DNA from: Verrucomicrobiota bacterium
Lineage (GTDB): Bacteria > Verrucomicrobiota > Verrucomicrobiia > Opitutales > Opitutaceae
Assembly (NCBI GenBank): GCA_023410155.1
Contig: JAEYQF010000325.1
Span: 1 to 7,543 of the forward strand
Direction of reading: 5' to 3'
DNA length: 7,543 bases
This document shows, one piece after another, positions 1-5,387 of the stretch; within the stretch, counting starts at the first letter, position 1, and each line of letters begins with the position of its first letter. The position numbers and the translations under genes were made by a program. The notes under the pieces were generated by a model. It was not told where the DNA came from and made no database searches. It saw only the letters and a list, made by a program, of their open reading frames with translations.

Positions 1-947
1 ATCGGAAAGTGATCGGAGCCGATCGCGCCGAGTCGCTCCAGTTTCACGACTCTGAAATGGTCGCTGTGGAAGACGTGATCCAGGGGCCACCGCATCCCCG
101 GCCAGCGCGCGTTGAAGGTGTTGAACATCCCCCGCCCGATCCGCGGGTCGAGCAATCGGCTGATTTTCCTAAAGAGCCGCGTTGTCCGCGACCACGCGAC
201 GTCGTTCAAGTCTCCGGTCACCACGATCGGGCCCGTTTCCCGCGTCACGCGCTTGGCCACGATCACCAGCTCAGCATCACGCTCCGTCGAGCGCGGATTC
301 TCCGTCGGACTCGGAGGTGCAGGATGCAGGAAATGCACCCTCACGCGCTCTCCGGAACCGAGAACCAAGGTGGCGTGCATCGACGGCACATCCTTCTCCA
401 CCAGGAACTCCACCGCCGCGTCCTCCATTCGCAGCCGCGAAAACACGTGCATCCCGTAGGCGTTGGCCAGCGGTTGGCCGAGCCGGTGCGGGTAATCACG
501 CTCCAATGGACGTAGCGCCCTCTCCCACCACGCATCGCTTTCCAAGGTAACCATCACATCCGGGTCGTGTTCCCGGACCAGCGCGAGGAGGCGGTCCGCG
601 TCGCGGTTCGAGATCAACACGTTTGAAGCAAGGATCCGCAACGACCGTCCACCCCGGGCGGCGGACGCACTCTTGACCTCCTTATTCCACAGCGGGGTAT
701 AAGGCAGAATCCGCCCGGTCTGATAAACGAAGCACAGGCCCGAAACAACACACCCGCTCCACGGGAGCCATGACGATGGTTCAAGCCGCAGCGCCGTCAG
801 CACGGTGACCACCAGCGAGACCGCGGCGAGTTGCAAACGTGGGAAATCCCATCCGCGGACCCACCACACCTCACTGGTTGAGAATGGCAGCAACGTGACC
901 AAACCCAGGGCCGCTGCCAAAATCGCGAGCGCGAGGTCGATCATCAT
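1..947 (-). CDS. Membrane-anchored endonuclease/exonuclease/phosphatase (EEP) family protein, C-terminus cut by window edge
   Basis: The minus-strand frame from ATG 947 stays open to the left edge (315 residues visible). The N-terminus has three hydrophobic segments (about residues 3-22, 39-58, 66-82). The soluble part then carries the EEP metal-dependent phosphoesterase signature: Asn109 in ASNVL, Glu136 in VTLES, a His in VHFLHP, GDLND at 245-249, LDHVFHS, and GSDHFP with Asp312/His313. All catalytic positions are present, so probably only a short C-terminal tail is missing. Proteins with this layout (YafD-like) are membrane-bound hydrolases whose substrate, whether nucleic acid, phospholipid or another phosphoester, cannot be read from sequence. 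ATG ATG at 947/944 is the first plausible start; no Shine-Dalgarno is visible. The gene lies 162 bp downstream of the FMN reductase gene on the same strand, behind tandem repeats, so it may be a separate transcript. Family call is firm; substrate is unknown. Confidence 0.88.
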   Translation of the reverse strand, partial: MMIDLALAILAAALGLVTLLPFSTSEVWWVRGWDFPRLQLAAVSLVVTVLTALRLEPSSWLPWSGCVVSGLCFVYQTGRILPYTPLWNKEVKSASAARGGRSLRILASNVLISNRDADRLLALVREHDPDVMVTLESDAWWERALRPLERDYPHRLGQPLANAYGMHVFSRLRMEDAAVEFLVEKDVPSMHATLVLGSGERVRVHFLHPAPPSPTENPRSTERDAELVIVAKRVTRETGPIVVTGDLNDVAWSRTTRLFRKISRLLDPRIGRGMFNTFNARWPGMRWPLDHVFHSDHFRVVKLERLGAIGSDHFP

Positions 948-1040
948 GAGTCGAGCCGCACGACGGGTTTATGCGCGAGGTAAGCTTTCCGGGGCATGCA
1001 GAAATGGACCTTGGAATCGGATACGCGTTCGTGAGCACCC

Positions 1041-1106
1041 GACCCGATTCACACCGCGGCAGGACCCGATGCGGATCGTGGCGCGACCCGATCCGCACCG
1101 AGGCGC
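1041..1106. repeat. Three 22-bp direct tandem repeats in an intergenic region
   Basis: Three units starting at 1041, 1063 and 1085 each begin with GACCCGAT and are exactly 22 bp long. Hand alignment gives 17/22 identity between units 1 and 3, 18/22 between 2 and 3, and 15/22 between 1 and 2. A degenerate fourth unit starting at 1107 would run into the stop codon of the FMN reductase gene. The units abut without spacers. They fill much of the 162-bp gap before the EEP gene. The 22-bp period is about two helical turns, so one protein could bind the same face repeatedly, but slippage-generated DNA with no function is equally possible. Confidence 0.8.
1070..1097. other. Perfect 9-bp inverted repeat (hairpin potential) across repeat units 2 and 3
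   Basis: TGCGGATCG at 1070-1078 pairs perfectly with CGATCCGCA at 1089-1097 around a 10-nt loop. It lies 13 bp beyond the stop codon of the FMN reductase gene. No T-tract follows on the minus strand, so it is not a textbook intrinsic terminator. It could slow RNA decay from the 3' end or attenuate readthrough into the EEP gene. Confidence 0.45.
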
Positions 1107-1109
1107 GAC

Positions 1110-1634
1110 TCAAGCCGCCTTCAGCACCGATCCGAACCGTGCCACGGTGCGGGCCAGCTCGCCGGTCCGCCGCGTCACTTCGGCGGAGACGATGCGCTCG
1201 CCGTCGAAATCCGCCCCCGTCGCATAAACGAAGCGCGGCACGATCACGCTGCGGAAATCGAGCATCAGGCTGTTCGCAAGTGACATGATCGACATGTAGC
1301 TGCTGATGCCGCCGGCGGCGCAGAGGAAGCCGACCGACTTGTTCTCCCACGAACTCCCGGTGAGCTCGATGAGGTTCTTCAGTGCGGCGTTGCCGTCGTA
1401 GTTGTAGATCGCAGTGGCCACGATCACCGCGTCGGCGTCAGCGATCATCTTGCCGGCGAGGGCGACGTTGGGATGCCCGTAAGCCGCGCCACCATCACAC
1501 AGCGGCAGAGGCAGGTCTCGCAGGTCGAGCCAAGACACCGCGTGGCCCTCGGCCTCGAGCACGCGCTGCGCCTCGAGGGCGAGCAAGCGGCTGTTGCTTT
1601 CTGAATTCAGGCTGGAGGAAACGATCGTGATCAT
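1110..1634 (-). CDS. NADPH-dependent FMN reductase family flavoprotein
   Basis: This 174-residue protein has the flavodoxin-like fold of the NADPH-dependent FMN reductase family (FMN_red; chromate/quinone/azo reductase relatives). An N-terminal strand leads into SSSLNSESNSR (residues 6-16), the loop that binds the FMN phosphate. TAIYNYDGNAALKNLIEL (74-91) is the family's flavin-contacting and dimer segment, here with IYNYDGN in place of the usual PEYN..P. AAGGIS (106-111) is the second flavin-side loop. Length is normal for the family. Members transfer electrons from NAD(P)H to flavin, quinones or metal ions in the cytoplasm. It starts 22 bp after the stop of the MIase-like gene and is therefore probably in the same SoxR-controlled transcript. 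No Shine-Dalgarno is visible before ATG 1634. The family is clear; the physiological substrate is not, though SoxR control would favour quinones or redox-cycling compounds. Confidence 0.93.
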   Translation of the reverse strand: MITIVSSSLNSESNSRLLALEAQRVLEAEGHAVSWLDLRDLPLPLCDGGAAYGHPNVALAGKMIADADAVIVATAIYNYDGNAALKNLIELTGSSWENKSVGFLCAAGGISSYMSIMSLANSLMLDFRSVIVPRFVYATGADFDGERIVSAEVTRRTGELARTVARFGSVLKAA

Positions 1635-1656
1635 GATGGAAGGCGAAAGCGTCGGT

Positions 1657-2013
1657 TCAGGCCGCGGCCTTCAGCGCCGAGAGTCGCTCACGCGCCGCGG
1701 AATGACGGGCGGAAAAAGAGCTGAGTGGCACGACGCGTGTTCGTGCCCGACTCCAAAGCGGCAGGCTGGCGAGCATGGCTTCCAGCTCCCCTGCGGAGCC
1801 CACTCGCGCCACGAACGAAAATCCCACGGTCCCGAGCAACGGGCCACCGGCGAGGATGCGGCCTTCCGTCTGCAGCCGCTCGCACGCCGCAAGCGTGGGG
1901 ACCACGGAGGATTCCAGATAGGCAACGAGCTCGGTCCGCGGCAGCGAGCCGGCGGGATCGAAGAGCATCTCGACGTAATAGTCGTGGGCGGAAGGTCTGG
2001 GCACAGAGTTCAT
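1657..2013 (-). CDS. Muconolactone-isomerase/YciI-like small protein (dimeric alpha-beta barrel)
   Basis: This is a 118-residue soluble protein. Its pattern is a first strand DYYVEMLF (11-18), a long helix (about 25-50), then EGRILAGGPLLG (50-61), a strand GFSFVARV, a helix SAGELEAMLASLPLW (73-87) and a last strand TRVVPLSSF (92-100). This order and the 'Gr-l-gGp / lasLPlw / v-PL--F' spacing match muconolactone-isomerase-like (MIase) and YciI-like ferredoxin-fold dimers. Such folds bind small aromatic or quinone-like molecules, but no specific catalytic residue is convincing here, so isomerase activity is not claimed. ATG 2013 is the first gene after a SoxR-type promoter, with a leader of only about 15-20 nt. 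The FMN reductase gene follows after 22 bp. SoxR regulons in Streptomyces and Pseudomonas include monooxygenases of the related ABM barrel fold, which fits a role in handling redox-active small molecules. Confidence 0.82.
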   Translation of the reverse strand: MNSVPRPSAHDYYVEMLFDPAGSLPRTELVAYLESSVVPTLAACERLQTEGRILAGGPLLGTVGFSFVARVGSAGELEAMLASLPLWSRARTRVVPLSSFSARHSAARERLSALKAAA

Positions 2014-2035
2014 AAAGGTAGGATTGATCCTCGTC

Positions 2036-2066
2036 AGGCTACGACCTCAAGTTAAGTTGAGGTCAA
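2036..2066 (-). promoter_or_regulatory. SoxR-activated promoter with 19-bp spacer, driving the MIase-like/FMN-reductase unit
   Basis: Read on the minus strand, -35 TTGACC lies at 2066-2061 and -10 TAGCCT at 2041-2036. They are separated by exactly 19 bp (2060-2042) containing the SoxR palindrome. MerR-family activators act on promoters with such overlong 19-20 bp spacers, and the E. coli soxS promoter has the same layout (TTTACC, 19 bp, TATACT). The -10 is weak (3/6). In the opposite direction the equivalent hexamers are poor (ACGACC and AGAGGT), so activation should point away from soxR. Confidence 0.82.
2043..2064. promoter_or_regulatory. SoxR box (operator)
   Basis: A 22-bp dyad with 8-bp perfect arms, GACCTCAA and TTGAGGTC, encloses a 6-bp centre GTTAAG. 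The 18-bp core CCTCAAGTTAAGTTGAGG differs at one central base from the E. coli soxS site CCTCAAGTTAACTTGAGG. It lies between divergent soxR and the MIase-like gene, ending 12 bp before the soxR start codon. It could therefore also give autoregulation of soxR. No second copy was found in the window. Confidence 0.93.
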
Positions 2067-2076
2067 GAGGTGCCAC

Positions 2077-2547
2077 ATGGAAAAATGCGAACGAACCGGA
2101 TTGTCGTGGGAACTCAGCGTCGGCGAAGTTGCCGAGCGCAGCGGCGTCGCGGTGTCCGCGATTCATTTCTACGAGGCGAAGGGATTGCTCTCGAGCTGGC
2201 GGAATGCCGGCAACCAACGACGCTACGGCCGCGAGGTGTTGCGGCGCGTTTCGATCATCAAGGTCGCGCAGCGTCTCGGCATTCCCTTGGCCTCAATTAA
2301 GGATGCGCTCGATTCGCTCCCGAAGGGACGCACGCCGACAGACCGGGACTGGCGCAAGCTCTCCGCCTCCTGGCAGGCAGAGCTCGACGGACGGATCGCC
2401 CGACTGACCGAGCTCCGCAACCGCCTCACCGGATGTATCGGCTGTGGTTGTCTTTCGATGAAGGACTGTCCCCTGCGCAATCCGCAGGACGAACTCGCGG
2501 AGCAGGGCCCGGGACCGCAACTGCTCGCCGACGCAAACGAAACCTAG
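2077..2547 (+). CDS. soxR: SoxR, redox-sensing MerR-family transcriptional activator
   Basis: This 156-residue protein matches SoxR along its whole length (E. coli SoxR has 154). The MerR winged helix occupies about residues 13-80, with VGEVAERSGVAVSAIHFYE (15-33), GLLSSWRNAGNQRRY (36-50) and the conserved IIKVAQRLGIPLASI. A dimerisation helix follows (about 88-118). The [2Fe-2S] site is CIGCGCLSMKDC, with Cys120, 123, 125 and 131 in the CX2CXCX5C spacing that separates SoxR from other MerR members, then CPLRNPQD. SoxR dimers bind promoter DNA whether oxidised or reduced and activate only when the cluster is oxidised by superoxide or redox-cycling compounds. ATG 2077 is chosen for AAGAGG at 2065-2070, 6 nt upstream. 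Its box lies directly upstream, and the divergent MIase-like/FMN-reductase unit is the evident target. The stop codon overlaps that of the convergent MFS gene. Confidence 0.98.
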   Translation: MEKCERTGLSWELSVGEVAERSGVAVSAIHFYEAKGLLSSWRNAGNQRRYGREVLRRVSIIKVAQRLGIPLASIKDALDSLPKGRTPTDRDWRKLSASWQAELDGRIARLTELRNRLTGCIGCGCLSMKDCPLRNPQDELAEQGPGPQLLADANET

Positions 2548-3758
2548 GGCGTTGGCTCGAGAAGGCCGCGCGGTTCCCGATCGGTCAGCCGATTCAGATA
2601 TCGAATCGCGGCGATCAACACCGCGATGCCGCAGAGGATCGCCCACGGAATGCCCTCGATGGAATACTGCGCGAGCACGCCGGCGGCCGCGGGCAGGAAG
2701 GCGCCGCCGAGATTGGCGGCACCCGATTGCCGGCCGATCACGGTTTGCACGGAATCCGGCGCGAAACGATTAGGCACTTCGTGCATCAGGCACGGATAAA
2801 CCGGGGCGAAACCCAGCCCGAGCAGCATCAGCGACGCCATCGCGAACATCGGTGTGTCAGCGAAAGCGAATAGCAGCGTTCCCAGCAGAGCCACTGCGCA
2901 ACCGAGCGCGATGAGCCGACGATTTCCCCAGCGCTCCACCACGAAGCCCACAAGGATGCGTCCGCCCGTGATCGAGGCGTAGAACGCCGCAGCGCAAAGT
3001 GCCGCCACGGAAGGTGCGAAACCACGCCCGACCGCGAGGATCGAGCCGGCCCACAAACCGGTCGTCGTCTCCACCGCAACATACACGGCGAAGATCGCCG
3101 GCGACAGCCAGCCCGCGAATGAGTTCGCGCGCAATGTGGGCACCCTCGTCTGCCCATCGCCATGCGCGGCATCGCGTCCGCGGTCCGGCACATGCGACCA
3201 GAGCCCGAGCGTAAGCAGAAAGAGCAAAGCCAGCGAGAGCTGGATGCTCCCGAGAACATGATAGCCGCCGCGCCACCCCAGCGTGCCCGCCAGCGCGTGC
3301 CCCATGAACACCGGCCCGCACGTGGCTCCGACGCCCCAGCACGCATGCAGCCAGTTCATGTGCCGGCCACTGTAGTGGCGCGCGACGAATCCGTTGAGAG
3401 ACGCGTCCACCGCGCCCGCCCCCAGGCCGAGCGGAACCGCCGCTGCCATCAAGGCCGGCAGACCAGAGGCATTGGCCACCATCAGCATGCCCGACCCGGT
3501 GAGAACGCAGCTGACCAGCACCACGGGACCGGTGCGAAAGCGCGCGATGATTCGGCCGCTCGAGAACCCCGCGATTCCCGCGAGTAGCGTGCCGATGATC
3601 GTGATCGTGCCCGCGACGCCGATCGGAAGATGGAGCTCCGGGTAGATCGCCGGCCAGGCCACTCCCAAGGTGCCGTCGGGCAGTCCGAGACTGACATACC
3701 CGAGGTAAATGACGCCGAGAAGGAAGAGGGAAAATCGCGGAGTGTTCACGACGCCCAC
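2544..3758 (-). CDS. Major facilitator superfamily transporter, GlcP/FHS-like
   Basis: This 404-residue membrane protein has about twelve hydrophobic segments and a central loop near residues 188-212, the standard MFS 6+6 layout. Motif-A-like loops occur at GRIIARFRTG (68-77) and, in the second half, GRILVGFVVERWGNRR (266-281). GAVDASLNGFVARHY (115-129) and MNWLHACWGVGATCGPVFMG (134-153) resemble the FHS/GlcP branch of sugar:proton symporters. Substrate is not assignable; drug or metabolite efflux is possible. The start is the first GTG (3758), with a second in-frame GTG at 3749; neither has a good Shine-Dalgarno. It converges on soxR, the two stop codons overlapping in CTAG at 2544-2547. An MFS exporter (PA3718) belongs to the SoxR regulon of Pseudomonas aeruginosa, but no SoxR box was found upstream here, so control by SoxR is unsupported. 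Confidence 0.93.
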   Translation of the reverse strand: MGVVNTPRFSLFLLGVIYLGYVSLGLPDGTLGVAWPAIYPELHLPIGVAGTITIIGTLLAGIAGFSSGRIIARFRTGPVVLVSCVLTGSGMLMVANASGLPALMAAAVPLGLGAGAVDASLNGFVARHYSGRHMNWLHACWGVGATCGPVFMGHALAGTLGWRGGYHVLGSIQLSLALLFLLTLGLWSHVPDRGRDAAHGDGQTRVPTLRANSFAGWLSPAIFAVYVAVETTTGLWAGSILAVGRGFAPSVAALCAAAFYASITGGRILVGFVVERWGNRRLIALGCAVALLGTLLFAFADTPMFAMASLMLLGLGFAPVYPCLMHEVPNRFAPDSVQTVIGRQSGAANLGGAFLPAAAGVLAQYSIEGIPWAILCGIAVLIAAIRYLNRLTDREPRGLLEPTP

Positions 3759-3782
3759 GAACCAGCAGCGCCAGGACCGCGG

Positions 3783-3806
3783 TGCAAGCCCGGGAGCACT
3801 CTTGCA
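3783..3806. promoter_or_regulatory. Inverted repeat upstream of the MFS gene, possible operator
   Basis: TGCAAG (3783-3788) and CTTGCA (3801-3806) form a perfect 6-bp dyad separated by 12 bp containing CCCGGG. It begins 25 bp upstream of the MFS start codon, where a repressor site would be expected. No clear -10/-35 pair was found beside it. A dyad this short may be chance. Confidence 0.3.
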
Positions 3807-3811
3807 GAAGA

Positions 3812-3831
3812 ACGCACGCCTGAGCGTGCGT
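3812..3831 (-). terminator. Hairpin terminator of the DUF2231/Rieske operon
   Basis: ACGCACGC (3812-3819) and GCGTGCGT (3824-3831) form a perfect 8-bp GC-rich stem with a 4-nt loop, 11 bp after the Rieske gene stop. On the minus strand it is preceded by AAAAAGAGGAT and followed by TTCTTCT, an imperfect U-tract. On the plus strand TTTTT follows at 3838-3842, so it could work in both directions, although no plus-strand gene ends here. It separates the operon from the MFS gene. Confidence 0.6.
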
Positions 3832-3842
3832 ATCCTCTTTTT

Positions 3843-4682
3843 CTATACAGCGGCGTCGCGCGCCACGTTGTGCACAAACAGCCTTCCGTCGCGTTCTTCG
3901 ATCGCGAAGGTGCGCAGCGCGCGCTTGGCCGGACCGCCGCACGGCTTGCCGGTGGCGAGCTCGAAACGTGAGTTGTGCCACGGGCACACGACCACCCCGG
4001 CCTCAAGGCGGCCTTCCGACATTGGGCCGTAGCGGTGCGTGCAGAACTCCTGGAACGCGAACCACCGCCCGCCGTGCCGCGCGACGACGATGGTCGTGCC
4101 CTCGATACTTACTCGCGCGGTCTGGCCTTCGCCGATCTCCTCCACCCGACCGACGCAGATCGGCTGGGCGGCTCCGGCGCCCACTTCCCGCGTCTGTTGC
4201 GGCAGTTCGCCCTGGTGGCGATGCCGCCCCACGCCGATCCCATCGTCATACCCCAGCACACCGCCAAGATAACCGGACAAACCGATCACCCCGAAGGCAA
4301 CCAGGGACACAATGAACGCGAGCAGATCGGTGCGCGGATCATCGAGCGTTTCAAAACGCAACCCGATGCTCAGTGCGTAGAGTCCCACCGCGACGAGGTT
4401 CAACACCATGTGCAACGTCGCGGTCTTCTTGCCCGGGTGATCGCTGCGAATGGAGCTGTAGTCCACGAAACCAGGAATCGAGGCCACGAGTGCCATCGCC
4501 ACACCCAGCACGAGGCTCAGAAACGCCGCGGGCACGAGTTGCCACTCAGGCCGGGCCCAGATCCAACTCGCTGCGTCGAGCAGCGTGCCGAGCGCAAACA
4601 GCGCGATCGGCAGATGCACCAGCGCCGCGTGCAGCGGACAACGCAGCGGTTTGCCCTGCAAGAGATCTTTCGTCGTCGGCAT
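3843..4682 (-). CDS. DUF2231 membrane protein fused to a C-terminal Rieske [2Fe-2S] domain
   Basis: This 279-residue protein has two parts. Residues 1 to about 150 form a DUF2231 unit with four hydrophobic segments (about 19-43, 50-70, 91-110, 120-145) and the hallmarks CPLHAALVHLP, DYSSIRSDHPGKK, LHMVLN and SGYLGGVLGYDDG. A short linker with GRHRHQ follows. Residues about 175-275 form a Rieske domain with Cys214-Thr-His216 and Cys233-Pro-Trp-His236, the C-X-H-X16-C-X2-H cluster site. Such domains transfer single electrons, and the topology suggests a tethered redox carrier at the membrane. The N-terminal half is a paralog of the gene just upstream, which lacks the Rieske domain. The start could be ATG 4688, overlapping the preceding stop as ATGA, or ATG 4682. 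The latter is preferred because GAGGAG sits 8 nt before it but only 2 nt before 4688. The redox partner is unknown. Confidence 0.93.
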   Translation of the reverse strand: MPTTKDLLQGKPLRCPLHAALVHLPIALFALGTLLDAASWIWARPEWQLVPAAFLSLVLGVAMALVASIPGFVDYSSIRSDHPGKKTATLHMVLNLVAVGLYALSIGLRFETLDDPRTDLLAFIVSLVAFGVIGLSGYLGGVLGYDDGIGVGRHRHQGELPQQTREVGAGAAQPICVGRVEEIGEGQTARVSIEGTTIVVARHGGRWFAFQEFCTHRYGPMSEGRLEAGVVVCPWHNSRFELATGKPCGGPAKRALRTFAIEERDGRLFVHNVARDAAV

Positions 4683-4684
4683 CG

Positions 4685-5197
4685 TCATTTCTCCTCAGGC
4701 AGCCGGGCACCCTCGCGTGCGGCGATGGCGCGCCATTTCTTCTTCGACTCACGTGCGACGGCCGTTCCCTGGTCGAAAACCATCCGACTGCCGATATAGC
4801 CGGACGCGATCACCAGAACCGCTCCGGTGCACGAGGTGATCCACACCGGACCGGATGTCACTCCCTCGGAGCCCATGCGCAGGCCGAGATTGGCAAACCA
4901 CACCAGCAGCGCGGCGCTGTTCAGGACCATGTGATAAAGTCCCAGCTTCCACGCGGGCTTGTCGCGCTTGATGCTCGACCAGTCCGCCACACCTGGCGGA
5001 ATCGCGAGCAGCGCAACCACGGTGCCGACGAACGCCGCATACAGAGCGAGACGGGGCACCGCCTCGTGCGCGACTCCCGCCACGACCGCCAGATCGAGCG
5101 CGGCAGCGCTGAGCCAAAGGCCGACGGGCACGTGCACCATCGCCGAATGCAGCGGATGGCCCATCCATTTGCCTTGGAGAAATTCAACGAGTTTCAC
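4685..5197 (-). CDS. DUF2231 family membrane protein
   Basis: A protein of about 170 residues with four hydrophobic segments (about 19-42, 50-68, 87-106, 117-137) and the DUF2231 signatures GHPLHSAMVHVP (13-24), ADWSSIKRDKPAWK (71-84), YHMVLN (88-93) and ASGYIGSRMVFDQG. The C-terminus is charged. The function of the family is not established. His14, His17, His22 and His89 sit at the ends of or within predicted helices and would suit metal or heme ligation (inference). The open frame extends to 5374, but the upstream 59 codons have no family features. GTG 5197 places LQGK six residues from the start, much as in the downstream paralog (LLQGKP near its N-terminus). No Shine-Dalgarno is visible. 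Its stop overlaps the alternative ATG of the Rieske gene (ATGA), so the two are co-transcribed and probably form one complex. Confidence 0.88.
   Translation of the reverse strand: MKLVEFLQGKWMGHPLHSAMVHVPVGLWLSAAALDLAVVAGVAHEAVPRLALYAAFVGTVVALLAIPPGVADWSSIKRDKPAWKLGLYHMVLNSAALLVWFANLGLRMGSEGVTSGPVWITSCTGAVLVIASGYIGSRMVFDQGTAVARESKKKWRAIAAREGARLPEEK
4691..4696 (-). promoter_or_regulatory. Shine-Dalgarno deciding the Rieske gene start
   Basis: GAGGAG at 4696-4691 (minus strand) is one of the few strong ribosome binding sites in the window. It is 2 nt from ATG 4688 and 8 nt from ATG 4682, favouring the second. Confidence 0.6.
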
Positions 5198-5352
5198 GGG
5201 GTGCGGCGGGGCAACGCCGTCGCCATCACAACCGACGGGGCTGCGCTTTGTTCCGCCGTCACCCCGCGAGCAGGCCGGAATCAGGACAAATCCGATGCGA
5301 TTCTCCCTCCAACTCCCGGCCCCGTTCTTCCGGTCGTGCCGACATCGCATCG

Positions 5353-5381
5353 TTGCCGAGATGAGCGGAGTCATCTATATC
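5353..5381 (+). promoter_or_regulatory. Sigma70-type promoter giving a leaderless zinc-ribbon mRNA
   Basis: TTGCCG (5353-5358, 4/6 match) is followed by a 17-bp spacer and TATATC (5376-5381, 4/6). Only six bases then separate the -10 from ATG 5388, so the predicted first transcribed base is the A of the start codon. The rest of the 190-bp gap 5198-5387 should also hold the promoter of the DUF2231 operon on the minus strand, but no convincing hexamer pair was found there. Confidence 0.5.
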
Positions 5382-5387
5382 CGAACC

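Noticed and set aside
9..550. Plus-strand frames at the left end
   Set aside because: They are antisense to the EEP-family gene, whose catalytic motifs on the minus strand are intact.
1041..1106. CRISPR array or plasmid iterons
   Set aside because: The repeat units abut without spacers, there are only three, and no cas or replication gene is nearby.
871..1350. 159-codon minus-strand frame spanning the 22-bp repeats
   Set aside because: It overlaps the end of the FMN reductase gene in another frame. Its repeated peptide only reflects the DNA repeats, whose 22-bp period is not a multiple of three.
2077..2547. Metal-responsive MerR/CueR-type regulator
   Set aside because: The CX2CXCX5C cluster and the near full-length match to SoxR, along with the SoxR box, identify SoxR instead.
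2857..3987. 376-codon open frame on the minus strand
   Set aside because: It overlaps the MFS gene in another frame. Its translation is Arg/Ala-rich with no hydrophobic pattern, typical of a shadow frame in GC-rich DNA.
3990..4020. Second SoxR box (CCTCAAGG near 4000)
   Set aside because: It lies inside the Rieske coding region and lacks the matching TTGAGG arm.
5198..5374. N-terminal extension of the DUF2231 protein to 5374
   Set aside because: The extra 59 residues have no hydrophobic or family pattern, and the paralog starts only a few residues before the shared LQGK motif.
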